64,000 bases of DNA, from contig OY756957.1 in the NCBI GenBank assembly GCA_963580455.1, positions 9,863,001 to 9,927,000 of the forward strand. The letters are read 5' to 3'. The translations under genes were made by a program, and so were the position numbers. This DNA comes from Euonymus europaeus (lineage: Eukaryota > Streptophyta > Magnoliopsida > Celastrales > Celastraceae). Positions 23,203 to 34,017 of this stretch are shown here, piece after piece (the first letter of the stretch is position 1; each line of letters opens with the position of its first letter). The notes below the pieces were generated by a model. That model saw only the letters and a list, made by a program, of their open reading frames with translations. It was not told the DNA's origin and made no database searches.

Positions 23203-23260
23203 CATCTTGACTTGGGCATTGTTGGTCACTTCCTTTGCATGCTTATGCATCAAATCTGTA
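23203..23260 (-). pseudogene. NACK/KIN-7 kinesin pseudogene: first recognisable exon
   Basis: HAKEVTNNAQVKM with a GT donor at 23201-23202. In kinesin-7 proteins this block (AKEVTNNAQVN) directly follows the motor domain. No motor-domain exon (ATP-binding P-loop, switch motifs) is seen upstream to 23700 or elsewhere in the window, so the pseudogene starts just after the motor here. The exact 5' edge of the exon is uncertain. Confidence 0.85.
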
Positions 23261-23860
23261 AACTTGATATCCATTCTGCCAAAGTCTATAGCGGACAAAA
23301 GTTCCCAGAGGTAGTAAAATATTGAACCAAAACTAGACTATGCTTTGCTAGTAGTTTTGTATGGGTTATGATAACATAACAGGTTGCCATTTGATTTAAT
23401 GCAATTTTTAACAATAAGACAAGACTGAAGGTTTATTCATATTATGAAAATGTGTGTCATTGAGAGAGAGAGAGAGACAGACAATATATGTTTCACAAAA
23501 TTTTCATTTCTTTTTCTGCCAATTTGTAAGTATGAATATGAAGAAAGAGTATCTAGTGATCTCATAACAAAACTATATATATGTGTGGTGGTTGAAGATA
23601 ACAAGAGCATGTATGAAGCCTGTGGACACTGTAACCTAACATAAATTCTGACCAGAGCTTCCTGATTATAGTTACCAAATTTATCAACCTAAGGTTGATA
23701 TGGCAGCAACACCATTTGTATTAGTCTAAGAATCTCCTTCATCTCTAGCTAGGTCTACAAAGTTTTGTAGGTAATAAAACCCATGTAATAATTTTGAGGA
23801 TCATTATAATAGTGTGTTCACAGCCATGGAAGAGTGTTAAACATATACCAATTTCCATTG
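23261..23860. other. Non-coding; short GA microsatellite
   Basis: Probably remains of a kinesin intron. A (GA)n run sits at about 23461-23476. The short open frame at 23444-23644 runs through that microsatellite and is not supported as a gene. Confidence 0.4.
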
Positions 23861-23869
23861 AAGACGAGA

Positions 23870-24238
23870 ATGGTTGGCTACTTGGATGAATGATTCAACA
23901 ACAAATGGTCTTCCAATCATCGAATCTCTTTACGGCATCCACTATAGTGTCACAACTATAGTTTGTGGTTCTTCAACAATGGTGTCTGCCTCTCTTGATT
24001 CAAGAATGGGAACCATAGCCCTAGAATTAGGTTTTTTTAACCACACACCACATGGATCGGTTGCAATAAATCCGATCTCAATTGTAAGCCTCTACACAAT
24101 AATCCATACCACTTTAATGTTTCTTGGGTCCATAGTTGTCACATTTGGTTGCCCAATTATTAAGATAGTAAACACAATGAAATTGAGTTAACATATTAGC
24201 CCATAATTAGATATGTTAATTAATAATAAACCACAACA
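23870..24238 (-). repeat. Probable 3' LTR of copia element 2
   Basis: On the minus strand it begins TGTTGTGGTTTATTATTAAT directly after a purine tract (CCAAGTGGGGGA, 24239-24252), as a 3' LTR should. The outer end is undefined because the partner LTR is not in the window; the left limit is approximate. Confidence 0.6.
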
Positions 24239-24699
24239 ATCCCCCACTTGGACTACATATATTAAACATGAACAATTACGTTGTGCAATCTTGAGTGGGC
24301 ACTAAATGCTATATTTCCTTGAAACATTTCCTTATTTACAATTTGGTCCATTGAACTCATTAACATGAGATCAAAGAAGCCTTCACCCTTCATCGCATTT
24401 ATTTGAAACTAGACCCATCAATGATCACCGCACCAACATGTTCAAGCACATAGATCAAGTATAGTTGTGTAACATGAAAATGACATACAATGTGATCACT
24501 TGCCTATTTCCAACTATTCCTACTTTATACTGAATAGATATCATATTTTATCCTTCCACAAACTTAATGCATTATCATAAGTGAAAAATACACAAATTAT
24601 TAGAGTTAATAAATAAATTACTTATTTTGTAGAAACCATCATATAATCTATTGCAAAACATACAAAAAAATACAAAAATCTCACTAAACCAACACATCA

Positions 24700-26090
24700 T
24701 CAAAATGCACAACACCCATTTGAGCAACATGCTCATAAAAGACCTTGGGTGTTAATCCCTTAGTGAGCGGATCCCACAATCATGGAGTTTGTACATATAT
24801 GTTGAATAGAGACTTGGTGACTATGAACTCTTTCTTTAACAATAAAAAAACTTGATATAGATGTGTATCGACTTCGAAGAGTATCTATTATTGTTTGAAA
24901 ATAGCACACCGATTTATTATCACAATACATCTTTAGTAGCCTTTCAATGCTATCCACAATATGTAGCCTTGTGATAAAATTCTATAGTCATTTTTCGTGA
25001 CAGGAGGTCTCATGACAGACTATAAATTTGGCTTCTATAGTAGAAGATGCTATGAGTGCTTGCTTGGTACTCTTCCACGAAATAGTCCTCCAACCAAGAG
25101 ATAAATATAGCTAAATGTAGATCTCATACTATCTAGGCATCCACCAAGATCATAGTAGGAATATCCAAAGATCTCTAAACTCTCTGATTTTAGATAAGTT
25201 AGCATACAGTCCTTTCCAATGATCCATTCCAGGGTTACTTAAATATCTGCCTGACATACCAACTATGAACGCTATGTTCAGACACGTACATACTTAAGCA
25301 TACATAAGATTCCTTACAGCAAAAGCGTAAGGATTATTTTGCATCTCCTTTTTTCCATTTGATTTTTTGGGCACTGATTGAGACTAAACTTGTCTCCCTT
25401 AGCTATAGATATATTTCTTGGTGCACAATCCTTCATATCAAATCTACTAAGAATTCTTTTGATATAGCTCTTTTGTGATAATATCCAAGAACACCATGAG
25501 ATGATCTCGACTCGATGTATCTAGATACCTAATACAAAAGAAGCGTCACCAATATCTTTCATTTCAAATTTCTTTGTCAAAAATCTCTTGGTTTTGTGGA
25601 ATGAGCATGTACAACTACTAGCTAATCATCGACATATAACACCAAGAAGATGAATTTACTTCCACTGAACTTATGATAAACACAATCATCAACCAAGCTT
25701 ACCTCAAAAGCAAATGAGATAATAACTTGATGAAACTTGTAATACCATTGACGGGAAGCCCGTTGAGACCATAGATGAATTTCTTTTATTTATAGATTAG
25801 ATCATTTGAATTACCAAATACAAAATTTTCTGGCTGCACCATGTAGATTGTTTCATCAATGTCACCATTAGGAAACGTATTCTTTACATCCATATGACAT
25901 AGCTCCATATTAAAATGGGTCATTAATGTCATTATTATCCTAAAAGAATCTTTTAAATAAATTGTAGAGAAAGTTTCTTTATAGTTGATGTCTTCCTTTT
26001 GAGTGAAACCCTTAGTTACTAGATGAGCCTTCCACTTTTGAATCCTTTTTGGTTTTAAATATTCATTTACAGCAAATGAATTTTGAACAT
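24700..26090 (-). pseudogene. copia element 2 pol (RT and RNase H), truncated
   Basis: Minus strand. RT begins at about 26085 with EYLKPKRIQKWKAHLVTKGF and ETFSTIYLKDSFRIIMTLM, then HMDVKNTFPNGDIDETIYMV. RT and RNase H continue in broken frames through 25000, and the RNase H end reads LKMYCDNKSVCYF, VVKERV-like IVKERVHSHQVSIQHI and CTNSMIVGSAH at 24760-24957. The 5' side is cut at 26091 by another LTR, so gag and integrase are gone. Many stops. Between this block and the LTR (24253-24700) nothing else is recognised. Confidence 0.85.
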
Positions 26091-27060
26091 TGTTATACCC
26101 CATTTTTGTCCATAACCCATAACACAAGTTACAAACTTTCGCCCAAGATGAGCCCATTATACCAAAAGATATACTCAGCTTTATTGATCCACAAAAAATA
26201 CATGACCTCATTAGCCCAAGCATTAGTCTAAAAACCTTGATCCAATACATGAGCCCATCTTTAGCCAGTTTGACCACATATTGGGCCCACCATTTTAACC
26301 CAAACCCCAATGTGTGCCAACAGAAGAAATTCAGAGGAGAGTAAGTGAGAAAAAGGTAAGAAATCGAGTAGAATAAGGAAAGTTTTTGTTTAACTTTGAG
26401 AAAAAAATGGAAGGAGGGAATCAGAGAGATCAATCATAGAGAGATCTGAGAGATTTGTGATTGATATTTAGGGTTAGGTCAAAGTTTATTTTAGGGAAAG
26501 ATATATTTTGGAGCATTTTAGGGGAGTTGAATTGGGGAATTAACAAGGAAGGAAATTATTTTGAATGAAGGGAGTCATGACCAGAATTTTAGTATAAATA
26601 GAGGAACCAAATACTTTTGGAAGGGATTCTCACGCCAACTTTCTCGCCAACAATCACTCTCTCCAACACTCACTTTCTTTCACCTTCTTGTCTCTTCTTC
26701 TCCTTCACCCTCATCTTGTCTATTAGCCAGCCTTCATCAGAGACAATTCTCTTGATTATTTTCTCCACCATCGATCCTCCTTTTTACTCTACTACCCAGC
26801 CCAATCCTTGCACTAGCCATCACTGTCACCCGATTCTCATAACCACAGGTATAAGCCTTTTTGTGTATGTATATGTGTGTGTATAAATATATACTTGATT
26901 ATATGTAACTGCTGTGATTAATTATATCATGAGATGTTGTGCTGCTATGTATATATTATATATGTGTTATATATTTGTCGTGATTGACTATATGAGATAC
27001 TGTGCTGCATGTATATATTATATCTTATGAGATGCTGTGCATGTATATATATTACTAGTG
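26091..27060 (+). repeat. LTR starting TGTTATACCCC with a TATA box (Ogre/Tat-like?)
   Basis: Starts TGTTATACCCCATTTTTGTC, a start style I associate with LTRs of the Tat/Ogre group of gypsy elements. A promoter-like GTATAAATAGAGG sits at about 26592, followed by a pyrimidine-rich leader (26640-26760), consistent with a plus-strand LTR. No primer site or coding region follows, so it is solo or truncated. The end is uncertain; near 26880-27060 there are imperfect repeats of a unit with GAGATGCTGTGCTGCATGTA. Confidence 0.5.
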
Positions 27061-27765
27061 AGTAACCCACGCGATTTCAAGTTGCTCTGGATATGATTTC
27101 AAATTCAAAAGTACACATGCTCCTTCCAACGTGCATCAACCTTACACGAAATCTGGAAAAAAAATGTAATTATTGCTCTACTGTAGGTATCAAGAAGTGT
27201 ACAGATAGTAAAGTACATCAATAGTCGAAAATTATACACGACTCTATGGACATTAGGGGATAAAATCCAAGTCTTTCTCATCATCTATTTTTCATATCAT
27301 TTTTGTGGTACAATTCTTCATCTTATTGGGCTATAAACCAAAACGATGACTTGGATGTATTGTCAACTTCGTAACAAAAAACAATTTTCATTAATCAGGA
27401 ATGTTTTGTTCTATTGTCAAGCTTTGTTATCAACGGTCTTAAAGGTCAGTTAGGATCTTAAGATGCCATGAATTGCAACAAATGTGAACCTGCATAAAAT
27501 TCCAGCATAGGAAAGAATTTCAGGAGAGAAGAATGGAAAACAAACTGTAGAAAGTTTTTCCACCTAAATCAAACACTAAAAAAAGATAAAATCAGTCTCA
27601 TTTGCCATATTGGGTATGTATATATTGTAGAGACTCAACAAATAAAATTAGGCTCGCAACCAATATTGAAGGATCATGTATTGCTATGTGGGTCACAACA
27701 CAACGAACTGAGAGTACAGAAGCTACTTTAGATAGAAAGGAAAGAAAAGAAAAGGGATTGAGGAT
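27061..27765. other. Non-coding, nothing recognised
   Basis: AT-rich sequence between two LTR remnants. No open frame of note and no splice-linked coding block seen. Confidence 0.4.
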
Positions 27766-27770
27766 GATAG

Positions 27771-27951
27771 TGTAAGTTTTTCTATATTTCTTTATTATTG
27801 TATTGCTGAATACACTGGAATTATATACAATACAAATACCTATTTTAGTCTAACCTAACACATGACTTTAGAGGTACCGAAAGTAACACATGACTTTATA
27901 GGCACTGAAATACAACTCACATTATCGTTTCACAATGTGAGATACATCACA
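27771..27951 (-). repeat. 3' LTR of copia element 3
   Basis: 181 bp, minus strand TGTGATGTATCTCACATTG to CTTACA, next to a purine tract (minus strand GATGGGGGGTGTGAAC, 27952-27970). GATAG at 27766-27770 would be the target duplication, but the partner end is not in the window. Confidence 0.7.
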
Positions 27952-27999
27952 GTTCACACCCCCCATCAAACTGAGGATGATTGCATGGAAATCATCGAT

Positions 28000-30770
28000 A
28001 GTTTGTCAAGCAAGAATTGAAATCGAGCAACGGTTTGAGTCTTCGTAAAAAAATCAGCCAGCTAAAGAGTAGATGAAACAAAAGGTAGGGTAAGTGTGCC
28101 ACCCCGAAGAAGATTACACGTTGTATGACAGTCCATCTCAATAGGTTTGGTGCATTCATGAAAGATCGTATTGTGAGCAATTTGAATGGCACTATGATTG
28201 TCACAATAGAGAGAAGCAGGAGTCGTCTGAGGAACACCCAAATCAGATAGCAACCAATGAAGCCACCAAATTTCTGCATTAGCATGAGCCAGAGCTCTAT
28301 ACTCTGCCTCATCATTAGAACGAGCAACAACAGACTGTTTCTTGCTTTTCCAGGAGATAAGTGAATCACCAAGAAACACATAAGAACTAGAAATGGATTA
28401 ACGATCCATGATATCACTAGTCCAATCGGCATCAGAATAGCCAGAGAGTTTCAGATAGGAAGTAGATGACATTAAGACACCATGGAAAATAGTGCCTCGA
28501 AGATAGCGGAGACAGAAATCGGGAGCAGATACAAATTGACTCACAATGTGAACAACATAAGCTATATCGGGGCGCATGACATTCAAATATACCAAATATC
28601 CAAGAAGCTTGAGATAGAGAGTGGGGACTTCAAGAAGAGTCCCATCAGTAGAATTGAGTTTGAGATTGAGCTCCATTGGAGTAGCAACAACTTTAGAATC
28701 GGTGAGACAAGCACGTGGATAACTTCATTAGCATATTTGGCGCGAGACAAGAAGTACCCTTTAGTAGAATAAGAAACTTCAATGCTAAGAAAATAACGTA
28801 AGTGACCGAAATCTTTCATCTCAAAGGTACTGGAAAGATGTCTTTTTACACGATCAATAGCAATATGATCAGATCCAGTAATAATAATGTCATCAACACA
28901 AAGAAGAAGTGCCACTAGACCAGCATCAATATGAAGAAGAAACAGAACAGAATCATTATCACTAGAACGAAATCTAAGCTGAGTAATAACTTTCTCAAAA
29001 CATTCATACCAGGCTCGAGGAGCTTGGTTGAGACCATAGAGAGCCTTGTGCAATTGACAAACATATCCAGGAGGATGAGATAAACAGGGAGGAGGTTTTT
29101 ATATAAACTTCCTCAAAGAGAGAACCATTAAGAAAGGCATTCTTAACATCTATCTGATAGAACGACCAACTTTTGACTGCACCGACAGAGATTAATGTTA
29201 GAACAGAAGTCATTTTTGCCACAGGAGCAAAAGTCTCCTCACAGTCAATACCATATGCCTATGAGAACCCTTTAGTAACAAGGCAAGCCTTATACCGCTC
29301 TAGAGAGCCATTGGAATGAGTCTTGACTTTATAAATCCATTTACAACCCATAATGTTCTTTCCTGAAAGAGAATGCACCAACTCCCATGTAGAAGTATAA
29401 TCAACGACAGAGAGTTCATCAACCATCGCACCCACCCAATTTGGATCCTGAAAGGCTTCTCCATATGATTGAGGCTCAGAGAAAGAGTGAATAACAGATA
29501 AAGAAGTACAATAAGAAACAAAAAAATAAGTAGAATGAAGACTAAGTTTGGTGATAAGACGTTGTTCCCTAAGAGGATACCTGCAGAGCAGATTAGATGT
29601 AGTGGTAGTAGAGACAGAAGCAGAAGCAGGATCAAGATTAGATTCTAGAATAGCAGAAGGATCATGCAATACAGGAGTCACCAAGGATGTGTTGAAGCGT
29701 TGTTTGTTGTGGAAGTAAACGGTCAAACAATCAGTAGAAATAGGAGTAGAATCAGTATCGAAAGATGATGGTATGTGGTAGTGGAAGGAATGGTAGAAAT
29801 GTATTCATCAAAAGCAACATCAGCAGGAAAATGATCAATGTGAACTAAATCTTCTTTTGAAACAGAGGGATTCACAGATGGAAGAAGATGGTATGGCAAA
29901 AGTTCTGAAAAGACCACATGGCGGAAGACCTATAAGCGATGAGAAAGAGGATCATAACATCAATAGCCCTTTTGTGTAAGACTATATCCTAGAAAAACAT
30001 AGAAAGTGAAATGGGCACTCAGTTTAGTACGATCTTTTCTAGGAAGTAGGACAAAACAGGCACAACAAAAAACTCAAGGAAGAGAATAATTAGGAGGTTG
30101 AGAGAAAAGAGCCTTATAAGGAGATTTCCATGAAAAAGTGGAGTGGGCATCCGATTAAGAAGAATAGTAGCAATAAGAACAACTTCCCCCAGAATGAACT
30201 AGGAACATAAGAGGATAAAAGTAGAGATCGTGCAGTTTCAAGAATATGACAATGTTTGTGTTTTGCATGTCCATTTTGAGCTGGAGTATCAGAACAGGAA
30301 GACTGATGAATGGTACCATGATCATACAAGTATTCAGTAAATTCCCTCCTAAGATACTCCCCCCAAGGTCAGAGCGCAAAGTTTTAATAGTAACAAAAAA
30401 TTGAGTTTCAACTAGAGACTGAAACGAACGATAAATTTGATAAAAATTAGATTTATGTTTCATAAGATAACTCAAGTAAACTGAGTATGATCATCCACAA
30501 AAGAAACATAATAAACAGATCCACCTTTTGTAGCAAGAGGTGCAAGCCCCACACATCAGTATGAATAAGAGAGAAAGATGAGTTAGAAATAGCAATACTT
30601 TATTAAATGGCAAGGCTGTTTGTTTAGAAAGTTTACAACCCCGACAATCCGAAATATCACTAGCAGAGACACTATCCAATATTCCCGAGGAAGATAAACT
30701 GTGTAAATGCTCAGCAGAGAAGTGACCTAACCTAGCATGCGAAAGACAAAACAGACTTGACAGTTCATGT
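28000..30770 (-). pseudogene. copia element 3 pol (integrase, RT, RNase H), degenerate
   Basis: Minus strand. The pre-integrase block LFCLSHARLGHFSAEH is near 30700-30765, then SDISDCRGCKLSKQTALPF (zinc finger), IHTDVWG-like sequence, and a rough integrase core at 30155-30475. RT spans 29222-28583 with YQIDVKNAFLNGSLFEEVYI, MHKALYGLNQAPRAWYECFE and an intact VDDIIITG. RNase H at 28062-28379 has ISWKSKKQSVVARSNDEAEY and SLYCDNHSAIQIAHN. A linker with IMGCKWIYKVKTHSNGSLER is at 29260-29380. Stops and frameshifts throughout. Gag and protease of the same element lie at 42549-43695 beyond a 12 kb nested insertion. Confidence 0.9.
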
Positions 30771-30774
30771 AAAT

Positions 30775-31751
30775 GGAAAGAAAATGAATTTATTAGGAAT
30801 TATAGAAGTTAAATACAAAAATATGATAATGGCCAGACTGTAAATATAGATAGATATGTAGTGTAATTGAGTAGAAAGAATAGGGGTAGGATTGGAAAAC
30901 AAATGAAATAGAGTTTAAAATAAATATAAAATGAACCGAGGCAAGAGAAAACCCTAGACTCATGTTGTCGGAGAAGATGGCAGCAACGAAAAGGGAGTTG
31001 GCGAAAACGGCGGAGATCCTCGATGTTGCTGACACCAGAAGAACCACCTCGATGCGGGGAGTTTAAAAAGGCCATTTTCGGATGGAACCGGAGCGGTTTG
31101 GGTCGTCAACGACGGAGGTGAAGATCACGGGTCGAAGCCATTGACGTTGATAGCTACTCATCTCCGGCCACTGTGTCAGGTAAATAATCGCGAGAATGAA
31201 CTCACCATGTCATGGCTAGTCGATTGGTGCCAGGCGTGACCCTAACCGCGGCATCATCGACGGTGACCTGGCTGTGGCATTAAACGGGTCTACTGGACCC
31301 GTGGGTGGAGAGGAAGAGACTGCAACCGGGTGAAACCCGACCCGGTTGACATTGTTAGACCTGTTGACTTCACTTAGTTGACCAGGGTGACTTAGTTGAC
31401 CCAAATTATTTAAAGATAAAATATTATTTTATTTAATAAATGTTAATGAAGATGGGTACGATTATGGATTTCAGGAACCAACTTTGGTAATTAAATTATC
31501 AAGATTTACATGAGCATATCACTGTAAGTATTATCCAACTGCATTACGGAACAATGTAATTTCTGAGTTGTATGTGTTATTGTCTGCGTAATTGGTTGGC
31601 TATTGATACATATTTGATTGGAATTCTGTGATGAGTTTGAAAATTAGGGGAAGGTATTATTTGCATAATAGTTCCTGTATTGTTGAGTTGTTTATATGAT
31701 ACTGAACTGGTGATGACTGCATAATAATCTATGTCGGTTGACTATGTGTGA
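30775..31751 (-). repeat. Family X LTR, copy C, left part
   Basis: Homologous in inverted orientation to the right part of copy D: AGAGAAAACCCTAGAC near 30950, then a GC-rich stretch with CCCGACCCGGTTGACATTG (31330-31360) and CTGCATTACGGAACAATGTA (31540). It is cut at 31752 by gypsy element 3 and resumes at 41714. The outer end lacks the terminal TGTAAC, so the left side is truncated together with part of the host copia. Confidence 0.78.
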
Positions 31752-31756
31752 ACTAC

Positions 31757-33918
31757 TGTCACGCCCCTTTCCTAGATAGGTGCAGATGAGCACCCATGAA
31801 TCTCAGAAGCGTGATCGGCAGGGAACTCCTCCGTTCCCCGAACCGGATTTAAACTAAATATCCACCCAAACACTACATAAGTAGTCTCACATATATATGT
31901 CTCAACAAAATCCCAAATACTTCCATAATGAAATGTAACATACAAACCAGAGTCTACAGCGGAAAATCCAATAGATACAAAATACTGATACTAAAGACAG
32001 ACACACATTCCCACAAAAATCGTAGAAACCGAATGTAAATACAAAGACACAAATATCCACCCAGCGGCCACACAACACATCTCACGCATCCCTGCGCTGA
32101 TCATCCACTCCAGCTATCTCTCCTGAAAAACATGTGAATGAAAGGGATGAGCCACAAAGCTCAGTAGGGATATGGAAACAACATCGATATCAGAGTAAAC
32201 AGAATATACAATCGAGATATGATAATGGAAATGAACAGAAACTCAAATAGTGATACACTCCCGTACTACCGAATTCCAGTAAATGAGAGATAAAGTAAGA
32301 AAACCTGTGATATAAAATACATAAAGGAATACCATAAGTGATACCCTGATAGGGTATAAAATCTCTGAGAAAATCGATGTATCATACACCTCATCACAAT
32401 CAGTCAATCCGTAGGGTAGATACCGAGTAGGCTCCGCCACTACCATCCTCAAATACAACTCTCAAATCAGTACTCAAACATAATCCAACTCAAATCCATA
32501 CCAACTCAAATCCACATAACACCAGAAAATCCTCCCCTAGACCCACCCTGATCCCGCAAGGTGTCTCCCAGTCCAGGTACTCCCCAGATTGGATGAGGAT
32601 CGAGCCTACATCAGTTACTCGATAGCATCGCCTGCATCGAAAAGCGTCCCCTAGGATGTACCTCACCTCAATCCGGTCTCCAGGTACGTACCCGATCAGA
32701 ACCATCAACAAATCATCCAGTAGGCTGGGTCGCCCAATGTGGGTCCCACACACTACAAATCATCCATCAATAATCTCGTAGCATCATCACAGAAAATCAT
32801 CTGAGTATAGTCCTATCTAGACTCTCACCAAAAACCCCACAACCAAGATGTGGGCCCCACCATTGAGTGTGAGCCCCACCGGAGACGTGGCGCACAAGAG
32901 TGCAACCAGTCGTGCAAACACAATCAATAATAGTCTGAAATAGTAATATAGTGCAATTGTGGAAATAAATTGAATAAGAATATAAATAGAGAAATTCCCA
33001 ACCTTAGGGAATTTCACACCAATAGACAAAAAGGAGTCCGTCAAATACGGAACTCTCGGAACCCCAAATAAGAAATAGGCTAGAATCCCTACCTGGAATG
33101 CTGACTAACTCAACTCCGTTGTACCTCTTCAGCTATCAGAATCCAACACAAAACTCTTAAATCAATCTCCTGCACCGAATGCGAATACGTAAATCCAATA
33201 CTGTCAAAATATGTAAAAGTCAACGATCAAACCTAGTAAAAGTCAACGATCAACCCTAGTAAAAGTCAACGGTCAAATAGTCAAACAGGGTCAACCCGAT
33301 CAAACCCGAGTCAACTCGGCCGGAACTGAGTCAACTAGGCCAGAGTCGAGTCAACTCGGCCGGACCGTCGCCGGAATCCACTTTTTCGGCAACTTTTCCG
33401 GTCACTCCTACATCAGAATAAAGCCTACAACAACATAAATCTAATGGTACCTGTCTCGTTCCAAAATTCCTACTGAATCAACCAGAATCGAGCTTTGAAA
33501 TCTTGAAAAAGCGAAACTTCGCCGCCTGATTCCGCCATCTACGGTGGTCCGATGGCGGTGATTCCACTCGGGTTTTGCTCCCCTCACCACGAGCTTCGAT
33601 TTGACACCTTACACACCTCAATCGGACGTCAAACGAACAAAACCTTCTTCTCTCTCTCTCCCCCCCTCTCTCTCTCTCGGCAGCTGCTGCAAAACCAGAG
33701 AAATCTGGTTTAAACCAGATTTCTGGTGAAATGACAGCTTTGCCCCTTTATTTCAATCTTAATTACATAATCTTCCAAAATTAATAACACATCCAATTTA
33801 ACTCCGATTCAAGTGATTCTTGCACCAATATTTTTCTAATAATATGTAGTATTTATTAAAAATATTAAAATTAAAAATTTATTATATTTTTTTTAAAATT
33901 TGGGTTCGGGATATTACA
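31757..33918 (-). repeat. 3' LTR of gypsy element 3
   Basis: 2162 bp. Contains a 23-24 bp tandem repeat of the unit AGTAAAAGTCAACGATCAA (three copies, 33211-33280) and a CT microsatellite at about 33648-33678. Relative to the right LTR it has about 310 extra bases (roughly 32952-33270). Confidence 0.95.
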
Positions 33919-33934
33919 TCTTCCCCCCCTTAGA
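33919..33934 (-). other. Polypurine tract of gypsy element 3
   Basis: Minus strand TAAGGGGGGGAAGA adjoining the LTR start TGTAATATCC, the plus-strand primer position. Confidence 0.9.
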
Positions 33935-34017
33935 AAACAATTTCGCCCTCGAAATTATATGAAAGGTATTTATTAAGTGGTCAACAGTAAAATAATTAAT
34001 CTAAATCAGAAGAATAC

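Noticed and set aside
33211..33280. Short regular repeats resembling a CRISPR-like array
   Set aside because: Three adjoining 23-24 bp units without spacers inside an LTR; a simple tandem repeat.
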